A DNA stretch of 64,000 nucleotides from DATFVA01 sp963800255 (GCA_963800255.1 CAWDAK010000019.1:39286-103285), one strand, 5' to 3'. Positions 1-9,755 are shown, counted from the stretch's first letter. The notes: a model not told the origin generated them from the letters alone. A program made the numbers and translations.

Positions 1-849
1 ACAGGACAAACCTCCGAGCCAAAAGATTATTATAATGCTTATTCACTCGGAATAGGCATTGATTATTTCATTCAGTTTAATGCCGGTTTCACAATAAAAA
101 ATATTACCTCAGAAATCGGCGGCTATTTTGTAGAAGAAGAATCCCATGCTTCAGCGAAAGCTGAGAGGACCATAACTGATTTCGGACTGCTTATCAATGT
201 TCCAATAATCAAACTTATCGACCAAGACTTATTTTTCGGAATGAACGCCGGGAATAAACTTATTCCTTTTTTTAATTTCTCAACAGGCTATTCAAAGTCA
301 AATATAGGTGATAGTATCTATTACCTGGATCCGGCACAGTCTGATCCTCTTCCGAGAATAGACAGACTGGGATACGGAATTAAAACAGGTATTGATCTTG
401 TCTCAGATGATTTTCGGATAAATACAATTAGTCTTTCCTTTACAGCTGAAGCAGATGACATAATAATATCGAGAGATACTACAGGCCAATGGTCGTACCA
501 GTCTACTTTAAGCGATCTCCATTTATGGAAAAATATAATTAATGTTGAAGGAGATGGGTGGATTGTTTCCCATGCAGGATACAAAATCGATTTATTTGAA
601 ACAATTTCCTTCAGCGGGGGACACTTTTCTGGACGGGGATTCGATGTTAGAAAATCTAACGGATATGAAATCAGAGCTAAAGGTTTATTTAAACTTTATG
701 CTTTATGGGCTGATAATTCCATAACTGATTTTCTAAGGGACCATTTTGATATAGCATATTACCACACCAATTTCTTTTCCGGGCATCCTTTAGTAACAGA
801 AATGACCGGTCTTGCTTTATATATTTCTAATCTTGACAGTTTGTTTTAA
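1..849 (+). CDS. Barrel-like envelope protein, 5' truncated by the window edge
   Basis: The reading frame is open from base 1, so the start lies outside the window; the first internal Met codon is at 241, but the sequence upstream of it reads as protein in the same frame with the same style. The visible 282 residues alternate short hydrophobic and polar stretches rich in Gly, Tyr, Phe and Ser, as in outer-membrane beta-barrels, and the protein ends in Phe (NLDSLF). I recognise no named domain. A PorV/PorQ-like or other T9SS-organism barrel is possible but not shown. It converges on a lipoprotein gene with a shared hairpin between them. Confidence 0.6.
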   Translation, partial: TGQTSEPKDYYNAYSLGIGIDYFIQFNAGFTIKNITSEIGGYFVEEESHASAKAERTITDFGLLINVPIIKLIDQDLFFGMNAGNKLIPFFNFSTGYSKSNIGDSIYYLDPAQSDPLPRIDRLGYGIKTGIDLVSDDFRINTISLSFTAEADDIIISRDTTGQWSYQSTLSDLHLWKNIINVEGDGWIVSHAGYKIDLFETISFSGGHFSGRGFDVRKSNGYEIRAKGLFKLYALWADNSITDFLRDHFDIAYYHTNFFSGHPLVTEMTGLALYISNLDSLF

Positions 850-860
850 GTAATAAAATA

Positions 861-885
861 CCCCGGCGGCTTGAAGCTGTCGGGG
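861..885. terminator. Bidirectional hairpin between convergent genes
   Basis: A 12-bp stem (CCCCGGCGGCTT pairing with AAGCTGTCGGGG through two G-U pairs) with a tight loop lies between the stop of the barrel-like gene and the stop of the converging lipoprotein gene. It is flanked by A- and T-rich DNA, so it could end transcription from both sides. Confidence 0.6.
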
Positions 886-911
886 TAAAATATTTATGCG
901 TCTGAATTATC

Positions 912-1697
912 TTAATGATTAAGATCGATCACGCCAATTTCAGTATTACTACCAGCGGTAACTTCAACATCAGCTATAACAGTATCTGTATATGCAATAT
1001 TATCGGGATGTACATAAACGTCATAAGTTCCGGCTGGAAGTACCATCAGGCTGAAGAATCCTTCCGGATCAGGAAATGTTGTAACAGTATCAGTGCCTGC
1101 TAATGTCCATACGGTCGCATCAGCATCAGCAGGTAGAACCTGTCCGGAAATTCTGCCCGATGTAACCATCGGCATTACTCTTATCACAGGGTTCATCATA
1201 TACACACCATTACCGGTAACATGAATTGACCTGTCGGCATTAAAATCGAGAAGCAGCTCATAAAGGTTATCAGGTTCGATATCAAATTCGTGATTAAGTT
1301 TTATACCTGTCTGCATCCCGCTCGGGATAGTTAAAGGATATGTTACGCCATTCACAACAACGTTGCTGCCCTCTCCAAGGATCAGCCTTATCTGTGTATA
1401 ATGACCTGCAGTGAGAAACGTATCTCCCAGCACAACGCTCGCACCGTTTGTAAGCTGCAGAAGGTCGTAAGTATGAGGAACAGGATTTATAATCATCCAG
1501 CTGCCCTCCGAACTATCAGCCATATGAACTTCCACACGGTTAACAACGACATTAACCTGATCGTATGAGGCAGGCGAGTCAACCATTGAAATCTTAAGCT
1601 GTCCCTGACCGTTAACAGGATTAGTTGAATTATCTTTTGAACATCCCGCGTAAATAAAAAGAAGAATTACAGGAATTATATAGATTAGTTTTTTCAT
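912..1697 (-). CDS. DUF4382 domain lipoprotein
   Basis: A 261-residue protein with a lipoprotein signal peptide: a Lys-rich start, a hydrophobic core and the lipobox YAGC with Cys at about residue 19, so it should be anchored in a membrane. Residues about 31-175 (GQLKISMVDSPASYDQVNV onward) match the DUF4382 family pattern, including the segments VNRVEVH and LLQLTNG. The last part (about 180-260) looks like a carboxypeptidase-regulatory or Ig-like beta-sandwich (ISGQVLP, LPAGTYDVYV). Function is unknown; such proteins are usually secreted or periplasmic. It appears to be monocistronic. Confidence 0.8.
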   Translation of the reverse strand: MKKLIYIIPVILLFIYAGCSKDNSTNPVNGQGQLKISMVDSPASYDQVNVVVNRVEVHMADSSEGSWMIINPVPHTYDLLQLTNGASVVLGDTFLTAGHYTQIRLILGEGSNVVVNGVTYPLTIPSGMQTGIKLNHEFDIEPDNLYELLLDFNADRSIHVTGNGVYMMNPVIRVMPMVTSGRISGQVLPADADATVWTLAGTDTVTTFPDPEGFFSLMVLPAGTYDVYVHPDNIAYTDTVIADVEVTAGSNTEIGVIDLNH

Positions 1698-1998
1698 TTT
1701 CGCACCATTCGCTTTATTGATGTATTTTAACAGATGATTATTTTATTAATAATTATATGCAGGGTTAATGTTCCCGCTCACTTTATCGAAATGACAGTTT
1801 TTTGATTTATTAAAATCGTAATAAGATAACAGAAAGTATACCAGTTACCCTCACTGATAATATTAGGCTTTTCAGGGCGTTCTAGAATGCTTTTTGTCAC
1901 ATATGCCATTTTCGGCGGCCATTTTAAGCAAAGAGGATGAATAATATTCATCGGTTAAGCAAAAAAAACGTATATCATTAACATTTCCTGATAATAAG
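1698..1998. other. Intergenic, divergent promoters expected
   Basis: This 301-bp gap separates two divergent genes and should carry both promoters. I see no convincing hairpin, repeat or short gene in it. A short reading frame is open on the plus strand from 1945 into the transporter but has no better start codon. Confidence 0.4.
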
Positions 1999-2943
1999 TT
2001 GCAAAATTTAATTGTAGTTGCTGGTTTAGTTGCGCCTGTTTTTTTAATAGTTGCTCTTGGATATTTCTTAAAGAAACTGGGGATGATAAACGATAACTTT
2101 GTCAAACTATCATCCAGGATTGTTTTTTCAGTTTCATTGCCGGCCCTTATATTTACAGAAATCTCCAGTACCGATCTTAGCAGTATTCTAAACCTTGAAC
2201 TTATTGGTTATGCTTATGCAGGAACCCTTGTAACATTCTTCTTTGTCTGGATCGTCTCTATCCCGTTCGTTAAAACAGCCAGAGACAGGACGGTTTTTAT
2301 TCAGGGAAGTTTCAGAGGGAATTTTGCTGTTATTGGTCTTGCTTTGATCGCTAATATTTATGGTATCGATAACCTGGGGAAAGCATCCCTGCTGCTAGCC
2401 TTTACAATTCCGATTTACAATACCCTCTCTGTTATTGCATTAACTGTTCCGCTGAGAAAAGAACGTCAGTTGAATATCAGTCACACAATAATAGAGATCC
2501 TCAGGAACCCTCTGGTACTTGCAGTAGTTATTTCGATACCTTTTTCAATTTTTAAAATAAATCTTCCTTTCATTGTAGAAAGAACAATAAATTACCTGGC
2601 TGCTCTTGCACTACCTCTTGCTCTTCTGGGAATCGGGGGGTTTATGGATTTTAAAGAGATAAAAAAGGGTTTCTCACTTTCTCTTTATTCAACTTTCCTG
2701 AAACTGATAGTATTTCCCTTTCTGATGACTTACGGAGCGTACCTTTTCGGATTCCGCGGTTATGATCTTGGTATTCTCTTTATACTTTTCGCCTGCCCTA
2801 CAGCTATTGCCAGCTTTATTATGGCTGAAGCAATGGGGTCAAACAGCAAACTGGCCGCCAATATACTTCTTATGACAACCCTGGTTTCTCTACTTACAAT
2901 CACAATCGGACTTTTCATTCTTAAACAATATAATCTTATCTGA
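1999..2943 (+). CDS. AEC family transporter (auxin efflux carrier type)
   Basis: A 314-residue integral membrane protein with about ten hydrophobic segments. The start PVFLIVALGYFLKKLGMI followed by LSSRIVFSVSLPALIF is typical of the AEC family (MleP/YfdV-like permeases for malate, malonate and other organic acids), and length fits the family. The only plausible start is TTG at 1999: the frame is open back to 1945 but has no ATG or GTG, and homologous N-termini begin at about this point. No clear Shine-Dalgarno sequence precedes it. Substrate cannot be told from the sequence. Confidence 0.85.
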   Translation: MQNLIVVAGLVAPVFLIVALGYFLKKLGMINDNFVKLSSRIVFSVSLPALIFTEISSTDLSSILNLELIGYAYAGTLVTFFFVWIVSIPFVKTARDRTVFIQGSFRGNFAVIGLALIANIYGIDNLGKASLLLAFTIPIYNTLSVIALTVPLRKERQLNISHTIIEILRNPLVLAVVISIPFSIFKINLPFIVERTINYLAALALPLALLGIGGFMDFKEIKKGFSLSLYSTFLKLIVFPFLMTYGAYLFGFRGYDLGILFILFACPTAIASFIMAEAMGSNSKLAANILLMTTLVSLLTITIGLFILKQYNLI

Positions 2944-3014
2944 TTTCTTTTTTAACAGGCAAACACTATATTCTCACTATTCACTACAAATCTTTTTCAG
3001 GGAGAGGAATCATT

Positions 3015-3248
3015 ATGGAAAAAAATATAAGCGGATTGAAAATTATAATTGACAGGGATATGTGCATCGGTACTGCCAACTGCATAAGGGTTGCTGGAGA
3101 AGTTTTCGAACTTGACAATCAGAAGATTGTTACCTTCAAGTCTGATTTAAAGGAACCTGATCAAAGGACTTTAATTGAGGCATGTTCTGTTTGTCCTGTT
3201 AATGCCATAACCGCTATTGACGAACAGGGAAACCAATTAATGCCGTAA
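3015..3248 (+). CDS. Small ferredoxin, probably [3Fe-4S] type
   Basis: A 77-residue protein with one iron-sulfur site. Cysteines lie at C17, C23, C57 and C60 in the pattern DMCIGTANC ... CSVCPVNAI. The position that holds the second cluster ligand (Cys or Asp) in ordinary [4Fe-4S] ferredoxins is Thr20 here, giving the C-x5-C-xn-CP layout of single-cluster [3Fe-4S] ferredoxins (those that serve cytochromes P450 are the known examples). C57 is an extra cysteine. A good ribosome site (GGGAGAGG) precedes the ATG. Its redox partner is not evident; neighbours are a transporter and a DinB-like protein. Confidence 0.85.
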   Translation: MEKNISGLKIIIDRDMCIGTANCIRVAGEVFELDNQKIVTFKSDLKEPDQRTLIEACSVCPVNAITAIDEQGNQLMP

Positions 3249-3326
3249 TATTTAATTGCTGTGCTGAACACAACTGCACCATAAAATATTTTTAATTTGG
3301 AGCAGAATAAATAACCGGAGGTGCTG

Positions 3327-3800
3327 ATGGATGAAAAAGTATTAACTGGTGAGCTTATAAACTTACTGGGTAAGGAACAGGCTCACGTATCTCTAGAGAA
3401 TTCGCTCGATGGGTTGAATCCCGGGAACAGGGCGAAGAAGCCGAAAGAAGGCCTGCATTCAGTTTGGGATGAACTGGAACATATCAGGATAACCCAGGAG
3501 GATATATTAAAATACATGATCGATCCTGACTGGAAGTCTCCTTCCTGGCCTGATGATTACTGGCCCGAAGACAGGGAAAAAGTATCCGATGAAGAATGGA
3601 ATAAATCTGTTAAACAATGTATTTCAGACAGGGATGAATTAATTAAAATCATTAAAGAAAAGGGAAGCAGCATTACAGGCAGTATCCCCCATGCCGAAGT
3701 ACATACTTACCTGAGGGAAATACTAATTGCCGCACAGCATAATTCTTATCATATAGCACAGATTGCATTAATCAGAAAGATGCTCGGCAATTGGAAGTAG
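3327..3800 (+). CDS. DinB-like four-helix protein
   Basis: A 157-residue protein resembling the DinB/YfiT superfamily of metal-binding four-helix bundles, with an N-terminal helix ending in SVWDELEHIRITQEDIL (likely metal His) and a C-terminal LREILIAAQHNSYHIAQI helix with two more His residues in the usual arrangement. The start is placed at ATG 3327: the ribosome site GGAGG at 3317-3321 overlaps the alternative GTG at 3321 and is correctly spaced only for the ATG. Members are putative metal-dependent hydrolases or thiol transferases; the substrate is unknown. Confidence 0.75.
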   Translation: MDEKVLTGELINLLGKEQAHVSLENSLDGLNPGNRAKKPKEGLHSVWDELEHIRITQEDILKYMIDPDWKSPSWPDDYWPEDREKVSDEEWNKSVKQCISDRDELIKIIKEKGSSITGSIPHAEVHTYLREILIAAQHNSYHIAQIALIRKMLGNWK

Positions 3801-3855
3801 TTTATTCCGGCGGCTTTATAGTGGTACATATTCATCCTTTTAGGTAAATTCTCTT

Positions 3856-5970
3856 ATGTTTGAAGCAAGAAAGAACAGGAAGCTCAAAAAAGAACTTAAG
3901 CTGCTTGATGTGTATGCTATTGCGACCGGTACAACTTTAAGCAGCGGCTTTTTCCTGCTTCCCGGACTGGCAGCAGCAATAGCCGGACCGGCAATCGTTT
4001 TAGCTTACCTCCTTGCAATTGTTCCCCTTGTACCTGCAATGTTCAGTGTAGTGGAACTAGCTACCGCAATGCCCAGGGCAGGAGGCGTCTACTTCTTTCT
4101 TGACAGAACTCTTGGTCCTGTTTTCGGCACAATAGGAGGCCTGGGAACCTGGCTGGCCCTGATCTTAAAAGTATGCTTCGCCCTGATAGGCATGGGTGCA
4201 TATATCGCTCTTTTTGTACCTTCGATACCCATTGTGCCCGTAGCTGTAACACTGGCCCTGTTAATCGGAGGACTTAACTTATTCAGTGTGAAAGGCAGCG
4301 GCAAGCTCCAGGTAATCCTTGTTGTAATTCTGCTGGGGATCCTTGCTTTGTTTCTGGCCGGAGGACTTCCTGAGATAAATTTTTCCAATTTTAAGGGTTT
4401 CTTTAATCCCGGTTTCGACGCAATATTTTCTGCAACCGGCCTGGTATATATCAGTTATGTTGGTATCACGAAGGTTGCAAGTTTATCCGAGGAAGTTAAA
4501 AACCCGGAAAGAAATCTTCCGCTTGGGATCTTTCTTTCACTTGGTACCTCTTTCTTAGTGTACGGTTTAGGTACGGCAATTATGGTGGGGGTTATTCCGA
4601 TCAATGAACTTATGGGCGATCTTACACCTGCAGCAACAGCCGCCGGAAAGTTCTTTGGTAAAACAGGAATTGTTTTAATTTCTATTGGTGCAATAATAGC
4701 ATTTATATCGGTAGCCAATGCAGGAATACTCAGTGCATCGCGCTATCCGTTTGCTATGAGCCGCGATCACATTATGCCGCATGTCTTTCAGCGTCTCTCT
4801 CCTCATGGAATACCTTATATATCAATCATTCTAACATTGGCCTTAATCGTTACGATTATAATTGCTTTCGACCCTACTAAAATTGCGAAACTTGCCAGTG
4901 CGTTTCAGCTTTTGATGTTTGCTTTCGTTTGCCTGGGTGTAATTGTAATGCGTGAGAGCAGGATCGAATCTTATGATCCGGGTTTTAAATCACCATTTTA
5001 TCCCTGGATGCAGCTTATAGGCATCGGGGCTGCCATTTTCCTTATTTTCAAAATGGGATGGCTGGCTGTTTCTTTTTCATCAGGACTTATTGTTATCGCG
5101 GTTCTATGGTACAGGTTTTTTGCGCATGGTAAAGTTCAGAGACAGGGAGCTGTTTACCATATTTTTGAAAGACTCGGCAAATCAAGATATACTGGTCTTG
5201 ACAGCGAATTAAGAGGAATACTGAAGGAAAAAGGTTTAAGGCAGACGGATCCTTTTGATGAGATTGTTACCAGAAGCTTCGTTTTCGATCTTAAAGAAAG
5301 AACGGAATTCAGTGCAGCCGCAAAGCAGGCTGCTCTCTTATTTTCCCAGGCCGTTTTTGTTGATGCTGACGTACTGGCAAATAAATTTAATGAAGGAACC
5401 AAAATCGGCTTAACACCTGTAACTCACGGAATAGCATTACCGCATTTCAGACTGGGGAATATAACGCAGGCAGAGATGGTTCTGGTGCGGGCACGTAATG
5501 GAGTTCATATTAAGTTTAATAACCCCATAACCGGAAAGCAGGATGATGAGGCCGTGGTGAAAGCCCTGTTCTTCCTTGTTAGTCCTGAAAAAGATCCTAC
5601 GCAGCATTTAAGAATACTGGCCCAGATTGCAGGGAGGGTTGATGATGATAATTTTGCAGAAGAATGGGAGAAGGCCCGCAACGATCAGGAGCTTAAAGAA
5701 GCATTGCTGCACGACGAAAGGCTGCTTCAGGTCCACATAGACCATCACGAACCATCATCTTTTATGATTAATAAAGCCCTCCGGGATATCCACATCCCGA
5801 AAGGCTGTCTCGTTGCATTTCTTAGAAGAGAGGGCGAAACTATAGTTCCGGATGGAAACTCTATATTTATGGACGGTGATAACCTGACAGTAATAGGCGA
5901 CCCCAAGAGCCTTGAGGAGCTTAAAAACCAGATTAAAGAAAAGCGTGCATCAAAAAGGATTTTGCATTGA
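3856..5970 (+). CDS. APC-family permease fused to PTS EIIA and TrkA_C domains
   Basis: A 704-residue fusion. Residues about 10-430 form an amino acid-polyamine-organocation permease with about twelve membrane helices (start ATGTTLSSGFFLLPGLAAAI; also NPERNLPLGIF). Residues about 470-625 match a PTS fructose/mannitol-type EIIA domain; the phospho-acceptor motif GIALPHFR places the active His at 530. Residues about 640-700 (FLRREGETIVPDGNSIFMDG) match a TrkA_C/RCK_C ligand-binding domain. The inferred picture is a secondary transporter whose activity is gated by phosphotransfer or by a bound ligand from the cytoplasm. No EI, HPr or EIIB/C gene is nearby. The start has only a weak ribosome site. 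Confidence 0.9.
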   Translation: MFEARKNRKLKKELKLLDVYAIATGTTLSSGFFLLPGLAAAIAGPAIVLAYLLAIVPLVPAMFSVVELATAMPRAGGVYFFLDRTLGPVFGTIGGLGTWLALILKVCFALIGMGAYIALFVPSIPIVPVAVTLALLIGGLNLFSVKGSGKLQVILVVILLGILALFLAGGLPEINFSNFKGFFNPGFDAIFSATGLVYISYVGITKVASLSEEVKNPERNLPLGIFLSLGTSFLVYGLGTAIMVGVIPINELMGDLTPAATAAGKFFGKTGIVLISIGAIIAFISVANAGILSASRYPFAMSRDHIMPHVFQRLSPHGIPYISIILTLALIVTIIIAFDPTKIAKLASAFQLLMFAFVCLGVIVMRESRIESYDPGFKSPFYPWMQLIGIGAAIFLIFKMGWLAVSFSSGLIVIAVLWYRFFAHGKVQRQGAVYHIFERLGKSRYTGLDSELRGILKEKGLRQTDPFDEIVTRSFVFDLKERTEFSAAAKQAALLFSQAVFVDADVLANKFNEGTKIGLTPVTHGIALPHFRLGNITQAEMVLVRARNGVHIKFNNPITGKQDDEAVVKALFFLVSPEKDPTQHLRILAQIAGRVDDDNFAEEWEKARNDQELKEALLHDERLLQVHIDHHEPSSFMINKALRDIHIPKGCLVAFLRREGETIVPDGNSIFMDGDNLTVIGDPKSLEELKNQIKEKRASKRILH

Positions 5971-6071
5971 TTGTGAGCTGCATAAATTCAGCCTCTGAGG
6001 CTGACACTATCAAATTAAACTTTCGGATTATTCAACTGTCTAATTAAATATGTTAAAAACCGGAGCAATGG

Positions 6072-6851
6072 ATGAATAAGGGTTTAATAAGTATCGTTTT
6101 TATTTCGGTAATGCTGATTACAGGGTGCAGCAGTACTTTAGAATTGACAAGCACACCTTCTGCCGGCACTATAAATATAAATGGTGACGCATCTGACTGG
6201 GGATCAAACCTGAGATATATTCCTGATGAAAAGGCGGCCGTCGGTATCTCAAACGACAACAATTATTTTTATCTATGCCTGACAACCAGCGACATGGGGA
6301 AAGTTCTGCCTATGTTCGCAGGAGGGTTCACAGTATGGCTTGAAAATGAAAATAACAATGATGCTGTAATCGGCGTAAAATACCCTCTCCATAACATTGT
6401 TAATGAATCGCGTATTATGGTTAATCCTGATGAATTCAGGGAAAAAGGGAGCGGGATGATGATGACTAAAATGATAAAAAGCCAGGATGAAATAAGGATA
6501 TTAAATAGCGACAATTATCCTGTTACTGTTATATCTACTGCAGACAGCAGCGGACTAATGGCTGCGATAGGTTATAACAACGATCAGTTCATTTATGAGT
6601 TAAGGGTTCCTCTCAAAGTTGATGATCAGAATAAATACGGTATTGATGCAAAATCAGGAGACAAACTTCTGGTTAAGCTTGAAACTGAAAAACCTGATAG
6701 AGGAAACCTGGGAGGAAGAGATGGTATGGGGAATCCGGGCGGTGAAATGGGAGGAGGTTTTCCCGGCGGTAACCGTGGGATGCGGCCTGGCGGCGGAGGT
6801 AGACCTGCTTTTGAACCGGTCAATTTATCGCTTGAGGTTACTTTACACTAA
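6072..6851 (+). CDS. Lipoprotein with CBM9-like domain and Gly-rich segment
   Basis: A 259-residue protein with lipobox ITGC (Cys at about 19). The mature part begins with INGDASDWG, the signature of carbohydrate-binding module 9-like or DOMON-like domains found on surface proteins, followed by a beta-rich region. Residues about 210-250 are a low-complexity run rich in Gly, Met, Arg and Pro (repeats such as GGGFPGG), after which a final strand (VNLSLEVTLH) returns. The ribosome site CGGAG sits 6 nt before the ATG. It ends 4 bp inside the convergent lpxA gene. The exact role is unknown. Confidence 0.7.
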   Translation: MNKGLISIVFISVMLITGCSSTLELTSTPSAGTININGDASDWGSNLRYIPDEKAAVGISNDNNYFYLCLTTSDMGKVLPMFAGGFTVWLENENNNDAVIGVKYPLHNIVNESRIMVNPDEFREKGSGMMMTKMIKSQDEIRILNSDNYPVTVISTADSSGLMAAIGYNNDQFIYELRVPLKVDDQNKYGIDAKSGDKLLVKLETEKPDRGNLGGRDGMGNPGGEMGGGFPGGNRGMRPGGGGRPAFEPVNLSLEVTLH

Positions 6852-7663
6852 TTTCTTTTAATATCTGTTCTAATGGATTCGAGGGCTCTGCCGTTTTTTC
6901 CTGCGGCACTGGATTCAATAGATTCTACAAGTTCGCGGATATACGGATTTCCTTCAAACTCGCCCTGTTTCAGCAGTTTGATTTTTTCCTGCCTGGGTTT
7001 TTCATCAACAAAAAGAATTATGAAGGCCTTCCTGAGCAGGGAAATATCAGCCTGACTGAAGTTTTTTCTTTTAAGCCCTTCAGTATTTATACTTCTTTCC
7101 CTTGAGGGGTTACCTTCTAATATAACGAACGGAGGCACATCCCTGTTTACTCTGCTCATAAACCCTATGAAGCAGTTACGGCCGATTGTCACAAACTGGT
7201 GGACGCCTACGAGTCCTCCTAAATAAGCAAAATCTTTAATGATAATATGACCGGCAAGCTGTGTTCCGTTAGCAATGATTATGTTGCTGCCGAGTACGCA
7301 GTCGTGAGCAACATGCGAATACGCCATTATAAGGTTATTATTCCCTAAAATGGTTTTGCCCTCATTTGCAATTGTACCCTGCTGAATGGTAACACACTCT
7401 CTTATAGAATTATTATCGCCGATAATAACTTCTGAAGGTTCTCCTTTATATTTAAGATCCTGGTTTATGTTTCCCACTACTGCCCCGGGGTGAATAACGT
7501 TTCCGCTCCCCAGCTTAAGAGGACCATAAAGCACTGCATGATCTTTAAGTATGCAGCCGTCACCTATCTCAACTTTTCCCCGGATAACACAGTAAGCCCC
7601 GATCTCGATCTTGGTTCCGAGGGTTACTTCCTTATCAATAATTGCAGTAGTATGAATATTCAT
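6848..7663 (-). CDS. lpxA: UDP-N-acetylglucosamine acyltransferase LpxA
   Basis: A 271-residue left-handed beta-helix acyltransferase that catalyses the first step of lipid A synthesis, transferring a hydroxyacyl chain from acyl carrier protein to UDP-GlcNAc in the cytoplasm. Hexapeptide repeats run through about residue 185. The catalytic motif is present as MAYSHVAHDC, with H120 in the place of the active-site histidine, and GGLVGVHQF matches the conserved acyl-pocket region. The C-terminal helical part is of normal size (the E. coli enzyme is 262 residues). It is alone here rather than in the common lpxD-fabZ-lpxA operon. It converges on the CBM9-like lipoprotein with a 4-bp overlap. Confidence 0.95.
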   Translation of the reverse strand: MNIHTTAIIDKEVTLGTKIEIGAYCVIRGKVEIGDGCILKDHAVLYGPLKLGSGNVIHPGAVVGNINQDLKYKGEPSEVIIGDNNSIRECVTIQQGTIANEGKTILGNNNLIMAYSHVAHDCVLGSNIIIANGTQLAGHIIIKDFAYLGGLVGVHQFVTIGRNCFIGFMSRVNRDVPPFVILEGNPSRERSINTEGLKRKNFSQADISLLRKAFIILFVDEKPRQEKIKLLKQGEFEGNPYIRELVESIESSAAGKNGRALESIRTDIKRN

Positions 7664-7730
7664 TGTAACCTGAAAATTTTTATTTCTTAAAAAATAAGGA
7701 TTATTTGAATAAAGTGGGGTATATAAAACA

Positions 7731-7754
7731 AAGGCCCGTCATATGACAGGCCTT
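7731..7754 (-). terminator. Rho-independent terminator after the OPT transporter
   Basis: Read on the minus strand this is a long near-perfect stem (AAGGCCTGTCAT with ATGACGGGCCTT) followed by TGTTTT. It lies just after the stop of the OPT gene and upstream of lpxA. Confidence 0.75.
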
Positions 7755-7773
7755 AAGTTGAGATGATATAATT

Positions 7774-9755
7774 TTACAACTCTTCGGGCTTCCCTCTCAA
7801 TGAATCCCATATCATGTAAACACAAATCAATGCAAACATAACTAAAGCAAGCAGTTCAGCGGCATGAGATTCAGCCCATTCCAGGTTCACCCAGTTATAA
7901 CCGAGGTATCTCAGGAAGGCGCTTATTACACCCATAAGAGCACCGCCGGCTATAAAGCCGGAAGCAATAAGGGTCCCGCGTTCTCTTCTTGCATTATTAA
8001 CTTTTTCATCTTTGCTCCTTGTAGATACGAAATAAGCAATTAATCCGCCTACAAGCAGGGGAGTATTAAGTTCAAGTGGAATATACATACCAAGCGCGAA
8101 GGCCAGTGCAGGTACACCAATCATCGTGAGAACAAGGGCGAGAATGGCACCAACGATATAAAGCATCCATGGGGCGGGCTGCTGAGCCATCAGCGGCTGT
8201 ATAACAGCTGCCATAGCATTTGCCTGGGGTGCAACGAGGGCACCTTCACCCGTGAACCCATAGGTATCATTTAATATCATTATAACATATCCAACCGTTA
8301 AAGCTGATACCAGGACACCGAGAAATTTCCATCTTTCCTGTTTATAGGGCGAGGTTCCCATCCAGTATCCGATCTTAAGGTCGGTAATAAAACCGCCTGC
8401 CATAGAAAGAGCTGTACATACAACTCCTCCGATAATCAGGGCAGCAACCATTCCGGATTCACCTTTAAGTCCAACAGAAGTAAGAATAATAGATGACAGA
8501 ATCAGGGTCATCAATGTCATACCGCTTACAGGGTTGGTGCCTACTATCGCAATCGCATTAGCTGCAACCGTGGTAAACAGGAAGGCGATCAGCATTACAA
8601 TAAATAATCCTGTAAGGGCCCATCCTATATTATGTACAACTCCAATCTGGAAGAAAACCAGCAGAAGAACAGCAGTTCCAATAATCCCGAATACAATTAT
8701 TTTCATGGAAATATCGCGGTGAGTTCTAACGTGTTCATCACTTTCTTTTTTCTTCGCAACAAGTTCCTTAACTCCCATTGTTACGGCGCCTTTAATGATC
8801 TTAGAGGATCTTATGATCCCTATTATTCCAGCCATAGCAATACCGCCGATACCAACATGACGGATATAGTTCCGGAATATTTCCTCGGCACTCATCTGGT
8901 TAACAAGTTTTGTTATACCTGATCCCAGGGGAACAGCAAGATCGGCCCCGATGTAAGAAACAACGGGTACAAGCAGGTACCAGGAAACAAATGAGCCCGC
9001 GCAGATTATAGCAGCGTATTTTAAACCAACAATATAACCTAGTCCCATTACGGCGGCGCCTACGTTCAGTCTGAAAACGAGCTTGAACTTATCTGCCAGA
9101 ACCTCGCCGAAACCAAATACTCTTGTTGTAAAAGTTTCGCTCCACCAGCCGAATGTTGCAATTACGAAATCGTAAATACCGCCTATCAGGCCTGAGACAA
9201 CCAGTACAACAGCCTGTTTACCCCCTTTTTCGCCTGCAACAAGCACTTCAGTGGTAGCTGTTGCCTCGGGGAAGGGGAATTTTCCATGCATTTCGGCTAC
9301 GAAGTACTTCCTGAAAGGAATGAGGAAAAGAATCCCGAGGATACCTCCGAATACCGAAGCAAAAAAGATCTGGAAGAAATGCGCAGGAAGATTCAGGATG
9401 TAGAGTGCCGGGATTGTGAAGATTGCCCCGGCTACAATAAGACCTGAGTTCTGTCCTATCGACTGAATAATAACATTCTGTCCCAGGGCTCCTTTCTTTT
9501 AAAAGCAGCCGAAAGACCAACAGCAATAATTGCAATTGGTATAGCGGCTTCAAACACCTGTCCTATTTTTAGTCCCAGGTAGGCAGCTGCGGCAGAAAAT
9601 AATACTGCCATCAGCAAACCGACTATTACTGAGTAAGGAGTTACCTCCTGCGGTTTCTGGCTGGCCGTCATAATAGGGACGTATTCTTCTCCCGGCTTCA
9701 GCTCAGTGTATGCGTTCTCCGGGAGACCTTTAACCTTTTCGATTTGTTCACTCAT
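7774..9755 (-). pseudogene. OPT family oligopeptide transporter, one frameshift
   Basis: Two reading frames together make one OPT-family membrane transporter of about 660 residues. The first (9755 to about 9490) carries MSEQIEKVKGLPENAYTELK and a membrane segment ending AAFKRK; the second continues GALGQNVIIQSIGQNSG ... AEMHGKFPFPEATATTEVL and runs to the stop at 7774. Joining them needs one extra base at the GG read on the minus strand near 9491-9492 (GGG expected), which restores a seamless family-like sequence. About 14 hydrophobic segments are visible. The family imports peptides or metal chelates; substrate is unknown. The lesion may be real or a homopolymer error. The start lies just downstream of the next (S8) gene, so the two may share a transcript. 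Confidence 0.85.
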
